Shown in pieces: positions 10,384 through 22,100 of a DNA stretch of 64,000 bases. This stretch comes from Cystobacter fuscus (lineage in GTDB: Bacteria > Myxococcota > Myxococcia > Myxococcales > Myxococcaceae). The notes below the pieces were generated by a model. It had not been told where the DNA came from. It did no database searches and saw only the letters and a list, made by a program, of their open reading frames with translations. Position 1 is the first letter of the stretch, and each line of letters starts with the position of its first letter. A program made the translations under genes and the position numbers. The DNA lies in the NCBI RefSeq assembly GCF_002305875.1, contig NZ_CP022098.1:1736001-1800000 (forward strand), given 5' to 3'.

Positions 10384-12903
10384 ATGAGTGAAGCCCCCTC
10401 CTCCCCCGAGGACGCCCTCGGACAGGCACCGTCGCGCGATCGGATGGAACTCGAGGAGGAACTGCCCTTCGACATCCCGCTCCAGTTGTTTCCCGATGGG
10501 GCGTTCGTGCTCGACGAGCAGTGGCGCATCGTGGCGCTCAACCCGGTGGCGGTGCGGTTGCTTGGTCACCCGCGCGAGGAGTTGCTCGGCCAGGTGCTCT
10601 GGTCGCTCTTCCCCACGTTGCTCGACACCTCGTTCGGCACGGCCTACCTGCGCGCCCGGGCGGAGGGGGTGACCACCAACGCGGAGTGGCTCGCCCCCAT
10701 CGGCGAGAGTTCGTACGAGGCGTGCGCCGTCCCGCATGGCGCCCGGCTGATCATCTTCCTGCGCGACGTGACGGCACGCCGGGAAGCGGAAGTGGCCAGG
10801 GAGAAGAGCGTCGGGCGGCTCGCCCTGCTGCAGGAGATGACGACGAAGTTGTGCTCGGTGGCCTCCGCCGCCGAGGTCGTGGAGGTCATCGCGCGCGGCG
10901 CCCTGGAGGCGATGGACGCCCGGCGGCTGTCCGTGGCACTGCCCGAGATGGATGGCCGTTCGCTCCGGGTGCTCAGCCGCGAGAGCGTGTCCGGGGGGCC
11001 CGGCTACCGGTTGTCCCAGGTGCCCATGGAGTCGAACCTGCCCATCACCCGGGTCTTCCGCTCGGGACGGCCCGAGTGGTCCGGCGCCCTGGCCTGTCTG
11101 CCCATGCTCGCCAAGGGCTCGCCCATGGCGGTGCTGTCCCTCACCTTCGCGCCCCTGCACGTCTTCGACTCGGCGGACCGTGACTTCCTGCTGTCGCTCG
11201 CCCACCAGGGAGCACTCGCGCTCGAGCGCGCCCGGCTCTTCGACAAGGAGCAGGCCGCGCGCTCCGAGGCCGAGTTCCAACGCACCCGTCTGCAAGCCGT
11301 GGTGATGCAGGCCCCCCTGGCGGTCTGCCTCATGCGCGGCCCCGAGCACGTCATCGAGCTGGACAACCCCCTGCACCAGGCCCACCAGGGTGACAGCGGC
11401 CTCGTGGGCCAGAAGATGCGCGATGCCCTGCCCCACCACATGCGCCAGGGCATGCTCGACGTGCTCGACCGCGTCTACCTGTGGGGGGAGAGCTTCGTCG
11501 CGCGCGAGTACCGGGTGGCGGAGGATCCGCGCACGGGGGCGCCCCGCGAGGAGCGCTTCTTCAACTTCTCCTACGAGCCGCTGCGCGACACCGCGGGCCA
11601 CGTGGATGGGGTGGCCTTCTTCTCCTACGACGTGACGGACCACGTGCGCGCGCGGCGCGAGGTGGAGGCGCTCGCCGAGCGGCAGCACTTCCTGTACGAG
11701 GCCAGCACGCTCCTGGGCAGCTCGCTCGACTCCGTTTCCACGATGGAGCGCTTGATGGAGCTGGTGGTGCCCCGCTTCGCCGACTGCTGCGCGGTGCACG
11801 TGCTCACCGAGGAGGGCCGGGTGGAGCAGCTCGCGGGACTGCACCGGGATCCGGAACGGGCCCGGGTGGCGCTCCAGGTGCTCCGGCTCCAGCCCGTCGG
11901 GTTGTCCGCCGACCATGGTGTCGGCAAGGTGCTGCGCACGGGCGAGTCGGAGTGGATCCCCGAGTTCTCCGAGGGCCAGGTCGCCCAGATGGCGCGCACT
12001 CCCGAGGCCGAGGCGCCGCTGAGCGCGCTCCATCTGTGCTCCTACATCTGCGTGCCCCTGGTGGCACGTGGCCGGACCCTCGGCACGCTCATGCTGGCGC
12101 AGGGGGAGAGCGGCCGTCACTACTCGAGCGCGGACCTGACGCTGGCCGAGGAGCTGGCGCGCCGGGCCGCCCTGTGTCTGGACAATGCGCGGCTGTACCG
12201 CGATGCCCAGGACGCCATCCGGCTGCGCGACGAGTTCCTCTCCATCGCGAGCCATGAGCTCAAGACACCGCTCACCGTGCTGCGGCTCCAGTTGTCCTCC
12301 CTGGAGCGTCACCTGCCCGCGGAGGCCGGCGAGCGGATGCGCGCGAAGCTGGACGAGGCCCAACGTCAGGCGCGGCGGCTCTCGCAGCTCATCACGTTGC
12401 TGCTCGACGTGGGCCGCATCGTCACCGGCCGCGTGTCCCTGGATCGCGCCGAGATGGATCTCACCCGGCTGGTCCAGGAGGTGGTGGAGCGGCTGCGCGA
12501 CGTGTTCACCCGCGCGGGCTGCGACGTGACGCTCCATGCGCCCGCGCCCGTGGTGGGTTGCTGGGACGCGCTCCGCCTGGAGCAGGTCATCGTCAACCTG
12601 CTCACCAACGCGGCCCGCTACGGCGCGGGCAAGCCCATCACCCTGCGGCTGGAGTCGGACGGCGTGCACGCCCGGTTCATCGTGCGCGACGAGGGCGTGG
12701 GCATCGTCCCCGAGGACTTGCCGCGCATCTTCAGCCGCTTCGAGCGCGCCGTCACGGTGCGGCACTACGGGGGCCTGGGTCTGGGGCTCTACATCAGCCG
12801 GGAAATCGTCGAGTCCCACGGCGGACGCCTGACCGTGGACAGCCAGCCGGGGCAGGGCGCCACCTTCACGCTGGAACTGCCCTACCGGGTCCCCGAGGAG
12901 TGA
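10384..12903 (+). CDS. Cytoplasmic hybrid-sensor kinase PAS-GAF-PAS-GAF-HisKA-HATPase
   Basis: An 839-residue histidine kinase without membrane segments. Approximate domains are PAS 34-135, GAF 145-285, PAS 300-420, GAF 435-605, HisKA 614-680 with phosphoacceptor His624 in SHELKTP, and the ATPase domain 725-835 with N-box NLLTNAARYG, a G1 box DEGVGI and the lid GGLGLGLYI. It has no receiver domain, so it must pass phosphate to another protein. The next gene on the plus strand side is convergent and encodes an NtrC-type regulator that already has its own kinase, so pairing is unclear. The four input domains suggest several small ligands or redox signals. Confidence 0.92.
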   Translation: MSEAPSSPEDALGQAPSRDRMELEEELPFDIPLQLFPDGAFVLDEQWRIVALNPVAVRLLGHPREELLGQVLWSLFPTLLDTSFGTAYLRARAEGVTTNAEWLAPIGESSYEACAVPHGARLIIFLRDVTARREAEVAREKSVGRLALLQEMTTKLCSVASAAEVVEVIARGALEAMDARRLSVALPEMDGRSLRVLSRESVSGGPGYRLSQVPMESNLPITRVFRSGRPEWSGALACLPMLAKGSPMAVLSLTFAPLHVFDSADRDFLLSLAHQGALALERARLFDKEQAARSEAEFQRTRLQAVVMQAPLAVCLMRGPEHVIELDNPLHQAHQGDSGLVGQKMRDALPHHMRQGMLDVLDRVYLWGESFVAREYRVAEDPRTGAPREERFFNFSYEPLRDTAGHVDGVAFFSYDVTDHVRARREVEALAERQHFLYEASTLLGSSLDSVSTMERLMELVVPRFADCCAVHVLTEEGRVEQLAGLHRDPERARVALQVLRLQPVGLSADHGVGKVLRTGESEWIPEFSEGQVAQMARTPEAEAPLSALHLCSYICVPLVARGRTLGTLMLAQGESGRHYSSADLTLAEELARRAALCLDNARLYRDAQDAIRLRDEFLSIASHELKTPLTVLRLQLSSLERHLPAEAGERMRAKLDEAQRQARRLSQLITLLLDVGRIVTGRVSLDRAEMDLTRLVQEVVERLRDVFTRAGCDVTLHAPAPVVGCWDALRLEQVIVNLLTNAARYGAGKPITLRLESDGVHARFIVRDEGVGIVPEDLPRIFSRFERAVTVRHYGGLGLGLYISREIVESHGGRLTVDSQPGQGATFTLELPYRVPEE

Positions 12904-12928
12904 GGGCCGCCGGCGGTGCCTCGGTGCT

Positions 12929-14296
12929 TCAGGTCCCCTCGCCCAGCCGCTTGAGGAAGGTGGGGTAGGAGAGGCCGAGCACCTTGGCCGCCTCCATGCG
13001 CCGGCCGCCCATCTGCTCCAGCACCCAGCGGGTATAGGCGCGCTCCACCTCGTCCAGGGCGCGAGGCGGTCCGGAGAGCACGAAGGCGTTCGGCTCGAGA
13101 GGGCTCGCCGCCGGGGCTCCGGCCAGCGCGGGCTTCGTCCCCTCCAGCACGTCCAGCTCCAGCTCGGGGCCGGGCTCCATCACCAGGGCGCGCTCGAGGA
13201 GGTTGCGCAGCTCGCGCACGTTGCCGGGGAAGGCGTAGGCGGCGAGCCGGGCACGGGCGCGGGGCCCGAGCGAGGCGCCCCGGCGCCCCAGTTCCCGGCG
13301 CAGGTCGGCGAGGATGCCCTCGGCGAGTGGGAGGATGTCCTCGGGGCGCTCGCGCAGGGGCGGGATGTCGATGCGGAAGACGCCCAGGCGGAACCACAGG
13401 TCCTCGCGGAACTCGCCGCGCGCCATGAGGCCCGGCAGGTCGCGGTGCGTGGCGGCCACGACGCGCGCGCTGCTGGAGTGCTCCGTGGTGCCGCCCAGGC
13501 GCCGGAAGCGGCCCGAGTCGAGGAAGGTGAGCAGCTTGGCCTGCAGGCCCAGGGGCAGCTCGCCCACCTCGTCGAGGAAGAGCGTGCCCCCGTGCGCCAC
13601 CTCCACCAGCCCCCGGCGCGCGGTGCGCGCGTCGGTGAAGGCGCCCTTCTCGTGGCCGAACAGCTCGCTCTCCACCGTCTGCTCGGGCAGGGCCGCGCAG
13701 TTGACGTGGACGAAGGGCGCGTCGTCGTCCGGGGAGGACAAGGCGTGCAGGTGGCGCGCGAGCATCTCCTTGCCCGTGCCCGTCTCCCCCAGCAGCATCA
13801 CCGCGCTGCGGGGCGAGGCGGCGATGCGCTCGAGCGTCGCGAACACCCGCTGCATGGCCGCCGACGCGGGAGGCACGAGCCGGCGCCGCCCGGACAGCTC
13901 GGCCTCGGCCGCGGCCAGCCGGTCCTTCAGCCGGCCCGTGTCCAGGGCGCGGCGCGCGCGCAGCACCAGGTCCGCCAGCTCCACGGGCTTGGCCACGTAG
14001 TCCGCCGCGCCCGCGCGCACCGCGTCCACCGCGCTGGCGATGTCGCCATGCGCCGTCACCATCACCACGGCCGCGCCGGGCGCCTGGGCCTTGAGCTCGG
14101 GCAGGAAGGTGAGCCCGTCTCCATCCGGCAGCCGCCGGTCGAGCACCACCAGGGCGGGCGTGAGGCGCGCGAGCGCGGCGCGGGCCTCGTGCAGCGAGCG
14201 CGCCAGGGTGACGGCGTAGCCCTCGCGTTGCAGCGCCGCCGCGCCCAGCGACGAGAAGGCCCGGTCATCATCGATGAAGAGCAGGGGGACGCTCAT
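12929..14296 (-). CDS. NtrC-family sigma-54 response regulator (GAFTDA variant)
   Basis: A 455-residue activator. The receiver has acidic residues in IDDD and phosphoacceptor Asp53. The AAA+ domain has Walker A GETGTGKE (169-176) and Walker B TLFLDE. The sigma-54 contact loop reads GAFTDA (217-222) instead of the usual GAFTGA. The C-terminal Fis-type helix-turn-helix ends with MEAAKVLGLSYPTFLKRLGE. The ATG overlaps the TGA of the upstream kinase gene (14293-14296), so the two form one two-component system. The Gly-to-Asp change in the loop occurs in some natural activators, so it does not by itself mean loss of function. Target promoters are unknown. Confidence 0.92.
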   Translation of the reverse strand: MSVPLLFIDDDRAFSSLGAAALQREGYAVTLARSLHEARAALARLTPALVVLDRRLPDGDGLTFLPELKAQAPGAAVVMVTAHGDIASAVDAVRAGAADYVAKPVELADLVLRARRALDTGRLKDRLAAAEAELSGRRRLVPPASAAMQRVFATLERIAASPRSAVMLLGETGTGKEMLARHLHALSSPDDDAPFVHVNCAALPEQTVESELFGHEKGAFTDARTARRGLVEVAHGGTLFLDEVGELPLGLQAKLLTFLDSGRFRRLGGTTEHSSSARVVAATHRDLPGLMARGEFREDLWFRLGVFRIDIPPLRERPEDILPLAEGILADLRRELGRRGASLGPRARARLAAYAFPGNVRELRNLLERALVMEPGPELELDVLEGTKPALAGAPAASPLEPNAFVLSGPPRALDEVERAYTRWVLEQMGGRRMEAAKVLGLSYPTFLKRLGEGT

Positions 14297-15957
14297 GGGG
14301 CGGCTCCTGGGAAGGGCGGCTCCTGGGAATCGGACGAGGAGGCGGAGTCGGGTGGGGGCAGCGTCACGGTGAAGCGGCTGCCGCCGGGAATGCGCATGAA
14401 GGAGACACGGCCTCCCTGCTGCTCCACCGCGCGCCGGGTCATGGACAGCCCGAGTCCCACGCCCTTGGGCTTGGAGGTGACGAAGGGCTCGAAGAGCCGC
14501 GCCTCGAAGCCTTCCGGAGGGCCGCCCGCGTTGTCCTCCACGTCCACCACGGCGTGGCCCTCCTCCTGGCGCACGCGCACGTTCACCTCGGGCGTCGTGA
14601 TCCGTCCCAGGTCCTTGGCGGCCACGGCCGCCTCCATGGCGTTGCGCACCAGGTTGTCCAGCGCGGTGGCCAGCAGCAGCGGGTCTCCCTGGAGCTCGAG
14701 CGCCTCGGGCAGGTGGGCGGTGAGGCGTACCTCCTCGGCCTCGGGCAGCACGCGCAGGCCCTCGAGCACCTCGCGCACCAGGTGCGGCAGGTCCACGGGG
14801 ATGCGCTGCACTCTCGGGGGTTTGCCAAAGTGCAGCAGCGAGGTGGCCAGGTGCGCGAGCCGATCAATCTGCCCGCGCAGGGCGCGCACCGCCAGGGCCT
14901 GTTCCTCTCCGGGCGAGAGCAGGCCGGTGGCCACCTTGAGGCCGTTGAGCGAGTTCTTCACCTCGTGGGCGATGAGGCCCGCGGCCGAGCCGAGCGCCGC
15001 CATCGTCTCCTTCTCCGCCGCGCGCCGCTCCATCTCCAGGAAGAGGCGGTAGACGCGCCGCCAGTGCAGGCTGAAGAGCAGCAGGGTGCCCACCTGGAGC
15101 CCCGCGAGCACGAGCAGTTGCGCGAGCAGCCGTTCGCGGATGGCGGCCACGGTGGCCGTCTCGTCCGCCGCCATCACCAGCCGCAGCCGCGTGTCCGGCA
15201 CCACGGTGGCCCAGGCGAACAGCTCGTCTCCCCCCGTGCCGTCCACCTCCTGGCCTCCCCGGGCGAGCAGCTCGTCCACCTTGGAGGCGAAGCCGGGCTG
15301 GGTGGCCCACGAGGGCGGTGGCGAGGGCAGGAGGATGTCGCCGCTCCGGTTGAGCACCACCAGCTTCAGGTGTCTGCTCATGGGCCGCGAGCCGGGCAGC
15401 TCCATGCTGGCGTCGAGCAGGCCGACGAGCACCCCCAGGGCACGCTGCTCGCCCATCACCGGCACGGCGACGACGAAGGTGGAGGAGCCCGGAGCGAGCG
15501 CGTCCACGACGGGCTCCTGGTGCTGGAGGACCTGCTGGAACCACGAGCGCATGCGCACCACGTCACTCGGGGTGCGCACGAGTGGCTCGCTCCAGCGCAC
15601 GTTGCCCGCGGTGTCCAACAGGAGGATGCCCTGGCGGAACAGGCCGAGGTCGGGCGCGGTGAGGTCCTGCATGTCCTCGATGGCCCGTCCCTCCAGCAGC
15701 TCGGGACCCACGCCCAGGGCCACGCGGGACAGCTCCGACTCGAGCAGCTGGATGTGCAGGCTGAGCGCCTCGGCGTACACCCGGCCCTCGCGCTCCAGCC
15801 GCGAGCGGAACTGAGCGTGCATCTCGTGCACGTCCCCGCGGTAGGACAGCAGGGGGCCCGCCACGGCGACGAGGCCCAGCAGGCACAGCCCCGCGAGCAC
15901 CGAGCGGGTGAACTGCCGCTCGGCGGTGCGCAGATCTGGCTGGGAGGGGCTCGCCAT
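14293..15957 (-). CDS. Membrane sensor histidine kinase with periplasmic sensor domain
   Basis: A 554-residue kinase with a membrane helix at about 18-38, a periplasmic sensor of about 235 residues that resembles a double-Cache domain, and a second helix at about 277-297. The cytoplasmic part has phosphoacceptor His331 in HEVKNSLNG, as in NtrB/AtoS-like kinases, and an ATPase domain with DNLVRNAMEA, DNAGG and GVGLGLSM. It is coupled by ATGA overlap to the NtrC-type regulator downstream. A Ser/Asp-rich tail follows the ATPase. The sensed molecule is not evident. Confidence 0.92.
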   Translation of the reverse strand: MASPSQPDLRTAERQFTRSVLAGLCLLGLVAVAGPLLSYRGDVHEMHAQFRSRLEREGRVYAEALSLHIQLLESELSRVALGVGPELLEGRAIEDMQDLTAPDLGLFRQGILLLDTAGNVRWSEPLVRTPSDVVRMRSWFQQVLQHQEPVVDALAPGSSTFVVAVPVMGEQRALGVLVGLLDASMELPGSRPMSRHLKLVVLNRSGDILLPSPPPSWATQPGFASKVDELLARGGQEVDGTGGDELFAWATVVPDTRLRLVMAADETATVAAIRERLLAQLLVLAGLQVGTLLLFSLHWRRVYRLFLEMERRAAEKETMAALGSAAGLIAHEVKNSLNGLKVATGLLSPGEEQALAVRALRGQIDRLAHLATSLLHFGKPPRVQRIPVDLPHLVREVLEGLRVLPEAEEVRLTAHLPEALELQGDPLLLATALDNLVRNAMEAAVAAKDLGRITTPEVNVRVRQEEGHAVVDVEDNAGGPPEGFEARLFEPFVTSKPKGVGLGLSMTRRAVEQQGGRVSFMRIPGGSRFTVTLPPPDSASSSDSQEPPFPGAAP

Positions 15958-15982
15958 GTCCTGGGGCGCGGGGCCGCGCGCC

Positions 15983-17380
<1,398 letters not shown>

Positions 17381-17487
17381 GCGGCGTGCCTTACCCCCTT
17401 CGGGTGCTGAACGGAACGGAGAACGGCTGCCTCCTTCGAAGGTATTCCGCGAGGTGACACCGGAATCCAGGAGTCCCAAGAGGATCC

Positions 17488-17502
17488 CCGGGAATTTCCC
17501 GG
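17488..17502. promoter_or_regulatory. 15-bp palindrome between purF and the ceramidase-like gene
   Basis: CCGGGAA (17488-17494) and TTCCCGG (17496-17502) are perfect arms around a single T in an otherwise GC-rich divergent spacer. It is 24 bases before the ceramidase-like start and 108 bases before purF. A dimeric repressor site is possible. It does not resemble a purine riboswitch or a Gram-negative PurR box. Confidence 0.35.
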
Positions 17503-17525
17503 CTCCGGATAGGCTCTTGCGTCAC

Positions 17526-18830
17526 ATGTCTGTTTCCTGGCGACAACGGCTGCGAGGCCTGGTGGCAATGACCCTGTTGACCCTCGGGTGCGCCTATGCG
17601 CTCGCGTCCTGGAACTGGTGTGGACGCTGGGGCGAGGGGGTGCCCGTACTGGTGGGCCAGGCGCGTGCCGGGGGTCCCCTGCGGGCCGGTGCGGCGAGGG
17701 TGGACCTGGCGCCTCCCTATCCGGTGGTGGTGGCCGGCTACGGGCTGCCGCTTCCCGAGGCGACCGGGGCGGGTCTGCCTCCGCGGGCGCGCGCGGTGGT
17801 GCTGGCCGCGGGTGACATGAAGGTGGGGCTGGTGTCGCTGGAGTTGATGCTGGTGCCCGATGCGCTCGTGGCCGCGGTACGCGAGCGGACCGCGAGCCTG
17901 GGGCTTGGCGCGGTGGTGGTGGTGGCCACGCACACGCACTCCTCCTTTGGCGGATATGACGCCCGGCTGGCCGCTCAGCTTGGCGGGACGGGGCGCTTTC
18001 GCGAGGCCTCGCTGAAGGCGGCGGTGGAGGGGGCGAGTGAGGCCCTGCGCCAGGCCGCCTCCCAGCTCACCGAGGTCTCCCTGGAGGTGGGGGAGGCGCG
18101 CGAGCCTGGCCTGGTGCGCTCGCGCTCGGGGGGAGAGTCGCCGGATGGAAACCTGACGCGCGCGGTGCTGCGCGGCGAGCGGGGGCCGGTGGCGGAGCTG
18201 CTGCTGTTCGCCTCGCACCCCACGATGGTGCCGCGCAAGCGCGACGTGGTGGATCCGGACTGGCCCGGACGCGTGAGTCAGCTGCGCGAGGCGGAGGGCG
18301 GGGTGACGCTCCTGCTCCAGGGGGCCAGTGGCAACGCCATGGCGGTGGGGCAGGGGGGCGAGGGTCTGGAGTCCGTGGACGGGTATGCGCGGGCCGTGGC
18401 GGAGCTGGCGGCGCGGGTGATGCCGGCGCCGGTGGAGCGTCCGGAGCTGGGCTTCGCGCGGGTGGAGGTGGCGTTGCCGAGGCCGGACGCCTCGCGGCTG
18501 GTGCCCTCGTATGCCCGGGCGGCGGGAGACAACTTCCTGTGTGCCTCGTCCGCGCGCCGCACCGAGGTGGGGGCGCTGCGGCTGGGGCCGCTCGAGTGGC
18601 TGCTGGTGCCGGGCGAGCCCACGGTGGCGGCGGGGTCGTCCCTGGCCCGGCGCGCGGGCGCCCGCGACGTGCTGGGACTGGCGGACGGGTACGTGGGCTA
18701 CGTGGAGACTCCCGAGGCCGTGCGGGCGCGAGAGGGCGAGGCGCGCCGCCAGTACTTCGGCGCCACGTTGTTGGAGCAACTGGGCGCCGGAGCGGAGCTG
18801 GCCGCGCGGGCGGCGGGCTTCACCCCGTGA
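17526..18830 (+). CDS. Neutral/alkaline ceramidase-like secreted or anchored protein
   Basis: A 434-residue protein with an N-terminal signal or anchor (AMTLLTLGCAYALASW). The body resembles the N-terminal domain of neutral/alkaline non-lysosomal ceramidases: AGAARVDLAPP, a zinc-type THTHSSFGGY, FASHPTMVPRK and LLLQGASGNA. In true ceramidases such histidines bind zinc and the enzyme cleaves the N-acyl bond of ceramide. This protein is much shorter than those enzymes and lacks their C-terminal domain, so activity is uncertain. A Cys at residue 22 could be a lipid site, but the preceding residues do not match a good lipobox. The ribosome site is weak. Confidence 0.7.
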   Translation: MSVSWRQRLRGLVAMTLLTLGCAYALASWNWCGRWGEGVPVLVGQARAGGPLRAGAARVDLAPPYPVVVAGYGLPLPEATGAGLPPRARAVVLAAGDMKVGLVSLELMLVPDALVAAVRERTASLGLGAVVVVATHTHSSFGGYDARLAAQLGGTGRFREASLKAAVEGASEALRQAASQLTEVSLEVGEAREPGLVRSRSGGESPDGNLTRAVLRGERGPVAELLLFASHPTMVPRKRDVVDPDWPGRVSQLREAEGGVTLLLQGASGNAMAVGQGGEGLESVDGYARAVAELAARVMPAPVERPELGFARVEVALPRPDASRLVPSYARAAGDNFLCASSARRTEVGALRLGPLEWLLVPGEPTVAAGSSLARRAGARDVLGLADGYVGYVETPEAVRAREGEARRQYFGATLLEQLGAGAELAARAAGFTP

Positions 18831-18836
18831 GCGGCG

Positions 18837-19127
18837 CTAGAGCTTGTCGAACTTCGAGTCCTCGTCCCGCTTCTTGAAGAGCAGCACGGTGCGGCCCAGC
18901 AACTGGGCGAGCTCGGCGCCGGTGCCCTGGACGAGCTTCTCGGCGGCCTCGTGGCGCTCCTCCGGGCCCTCGTTGATCTTCACCTTGATGAGTTCGTGGT
19001 CGTGGAGCGCCTGGGTCACGGCGGCGATGACGCCCTCGCTGACGCCCGCCTGGCCCACGATGACCACGGGTTCGAGGTGATGTCCCAGCGCGCGCAGCTG
19101 GCGGCGCTGCTTTCCGGTCAACGGCAA
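18837..19127 (-). CDS. yhbY: YhbY/CRM-domain RNA-binding protein
   Basis: A 96-residue single CRM-domain protein, the form that binds pre-50S ribosomes in bacteria. The core is GKQRRQLRALGHHLEPVVIV followed by QAGVS and the loop KVKINEG. The C-terminal half has the family's GRTVLLFKKR. The start is TTG at 19127, supported by AGGAGAAG upstream. It sits ahead of no operon partner, and its end nearly meets the end of the ceramidase-like gene. Confidence 0.9.
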   Translation of the reverse strand: MPLTGKQRRQLRALGHHLEPVVIVGQAGVSEGVIAAVTQALHDHELIKVKINEGPEERHEAAEKLVQGTGAELAQLLGRTVLLFKKRDEDSKFDKL

Positions 19128-19182
19128 GATGCTTCTCCTTCAAGTGGGGAGGCGCGCGGTGGCGCTCCCGGGGTGGCGCACC

Positions 19183-22100
19183 CTACTTCTTTTGCGCGGC
19201 CATGCGCAGCTCGCGCTGGGCCTCGATGTGGTTGGGTTGCAGCTCCACGGTCTTCTGGAAGTGCTTGAGCGCACCGCTCATGTCCCCGCACAGCTTGGCG
19301 ATGACGCCCAGGAAGTAGTGCCCGGCGGCGACCTTGTCGTTCTTCTTCAGACACAGCTGGATGTCTTTGTAGGCCTCGTTGAAGCCCACCTTCTTGTCCT
19401 CGAAGGTGAAGAAGCGGGCGTAGCCGCGCCAGGCGTAGAACTCGGCTTCCTCGCCGTTGAGCTGGATGGCCTCGTCGAGCAGCTTGACGGCCTCGGCGAA
19501 CTTGCGGCCCTTGAGGTAGACGCCCGCCTTGCGGAACAGCTCCTCGCTCTTGAGGATGGCCACCACGTCGACCTCGGCCTCCTGCTTGCCGCCGGACTTG
19601 AGTTCCTCGATGTACGCGACGCGGCTCTTCTCGTCCGCGAGCGCGCGATGGGCCTCGCCGATGTAGGCGAAGATGTCGGCCTTGAGCTTCTCCATCTCGG
19701 GAGGCGCGCCGGGAGGGATCGTGTCCGGGTGGTACAGCTTGGCCAGCTTGAAGTAGGCGATGCGCACCGCCGGGCCGTTGGTGTCCGCGCCGACGCCCAG
19801 GCGCTCGAAGTGGTTCTGCTCCTTCATCTTCTGGGCGAGCTCCTGGAGCGCTGCGATGTCGCTCGTGCCGGGAGCCGGAGCGGACGGGGCCGCGGGAGCG
19901 GAACCTTCGGGTTTGGCCGAGGGTGCGGCGGCGGGGGCCGGAGCCGAGGGAGCGGCGGGCTTGGCGGCGGCGGCGGGAGCAGGGGCCGTGGGAGCAGCGG
20001 GCTTCGCCGTGGCGGCAGCGGGAGCCGGGGCCGAGGGCGCGGCGGGCTTGGCGGCGGGGATTGGGGCCGAGGGTGCGGCGGGCTTGGCAGCGGCGGGAGC
20101 CGAGGGAGCGGCGGGTTTGGCGGCAGCGGGAGCCGGGGCCGCGGGAGCAGCGGGTTTGGCGGCCGGGACGCCACTCATGGAGGGCGTGGCGGGGCCCTGG
20201 GGAGCGGCGGGCTTGGCAGCGGCGGGAGCCGAGGGAGCGGCGGGCTTGGCGGCAGCGGGAGCCGGGGCCGAGGGAGCGGCGGGTTTGGCGGCCGGGATGC
20301 CACTCATGGATGGCGTGGCGGGGCCGGAGGCCGGGGCCGTCCGCACGGCGGCGAAGGACACGCCGTCGAGTTCCCGGAGGAGGAACACGAGCCGCAGCAG
20401 ATGGTCGGCGTCCTGGGGGAGATCCTGGATGAGCTGGGCCGTGGAGCGCGCGCCGTCGATGAAGGCGAGTACGCGCACCTCATGCGGGGTGAGCCGCAGA
20501 TCTCCGGTGGACACGCGTCCGTTGGACTTCATCACGGGCAGGGCGAGCACGGGCTGCAACAGGCGCCGCAGGTCGGCGGTGGGAATGCGGCGCACGAGGT
20601 CGCCGAGCACGGCCCACTTGTTGCCCAGCGGCATCGCCTTGGCGGCGGGCAGCTCCCTGGCCTCGAAGGCGAAGGAGCCGGACTCGGCGCGCAGGGCCTT
20701 GAGCAGGATGTTCTGCGCGCGCTGGGCGAGCTGGGCGAAGGCGGAGGCGGGCTGGAGCAGCCCCAGGCCGAAGAGGGCCGCGAGCACCTCGCCGCCGAAG
20801 CGGCTCCGGGCGGACTCGGCCTGCTGGAGTTGTTCCGGGGTGACGAGCTTCGCCTGGAGGAGCCAGGAGCCCAGGGCATCCTCGGGATGGGAGGACTCGA
20901 CGAGCTCGGGATTGCCCTTGCGGAAGTGGATGCCGAGGGTGCCATCGGCCAGGGTGAGCGAGAGCAGACCCGTATGGTTGCCCGCGGCGATGAGGCCATA
21001 GAGGCGCACGGCCGACATGGCCGAGAGCTGACCGCGAGTGGGGAGATCGTCTGTTGCCGAGGCGGCGGGAGTGCCCGTGGCCTCGAAGGAAGCGGGGGCT
21101 GGCGCGGTAAGGGGAGCCCCGGGCGCGGCGGCGGTGGGCACGCCAGGAGCAGCGGCGGTGGGCACGCCAGGAGCCGTGGGGCGAGGACCAGCGGCTCCAG
21201 GAGCGGCGGTGGGCACGCCAGGAGCAGCGGCGGTGGGCACGCCAGGAGCCGTGGGGCGAGGACCGGCGGCTCCAGGGGCGGCGGCGGTGGGTACGCCGGG
21301 CGCCGTGGGGCGAGGACCGGCGGCTCCAGGAGCAGCGGCGGTGGGCACGCCGGGAGCAGCAGCGGTGGGTACTCCAGGAGCAGTGGGGCGAGGACCGGCG
21401 GCTCCAGGAGCAGCGGCGGTGGGCACGCCAGGAGCAGCAGCGGTGGGTACTCCAGGAGCAGTGGGGCGAGGACCGGCGGCTCCAGGGGAGGCGGTCGGTA
21501 CTCCGGGAGCCGTGGGCCGTGGGCCGGCGACACCAGGAGCGGTGGCAGTGGGCACGCCAGGAGCCGTGGGCCGAGGCCCTGCACCGGGAGGCACACCCGG
21601 GGCACCGTGGGGAGCGACACCAGGAGCGGCGGTGGGCACGCCAGGAGCCGTGGGCCGGGGGCCGGCGACACCAGGAGCGGCGGCGGTGGGTACGCCAGGA
21701 GCCGTGGGCCGAGGCCCTGCACCGGGAGGCACACCCGGGGCACCGTGGGGAGCGACACCGGGGGCGGTGGCGGTGGGCACGCCAGGAGCCGTGGGCCGGG
21801 GGCCCGCGACGCCAGGAGCGGCGGCGGTGGGCACGCCGGGCGCCGTGGGGCGAGGACCGGCGGCTCCAGGGGCGGCGGTGGGTACGCCAGGAGCCGTGGG
21901 CCGAGGCCCTGCACCGGGAGGCGCACCCGGGGCACCGTGGGTCGCGACGCCGGGGGCGGCGGCGGTGGGTACGCCAGGAGCCGTGGGCCGAGGCCCTGCG
22001 CCGGGGGGTGCACCCGGGCCGCCGTGGGGGGCGGCTCCGGGAGCGGTGGGACGAGCGGGCGGGGGAGCCGCGCCGGGTCCCGGGCGAGGTGCACCCGGAG

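Noticed and set aside
8203-12819. Very long open frame of about 1,500 codons on the minus strand
   Set aside because: It is antisense to wecB, the RluA gene and a sensor kinase, all with clear motifs. The translation is rich in His, Arg and Gln and has no domain, as expected for GC-rich shadow frames.
21112-21999. CRISPR-like repetitive DNA
   Set aside because: The repeats are in frame with a protein, have no regular spacers and vary in length, so they are coding repeats.
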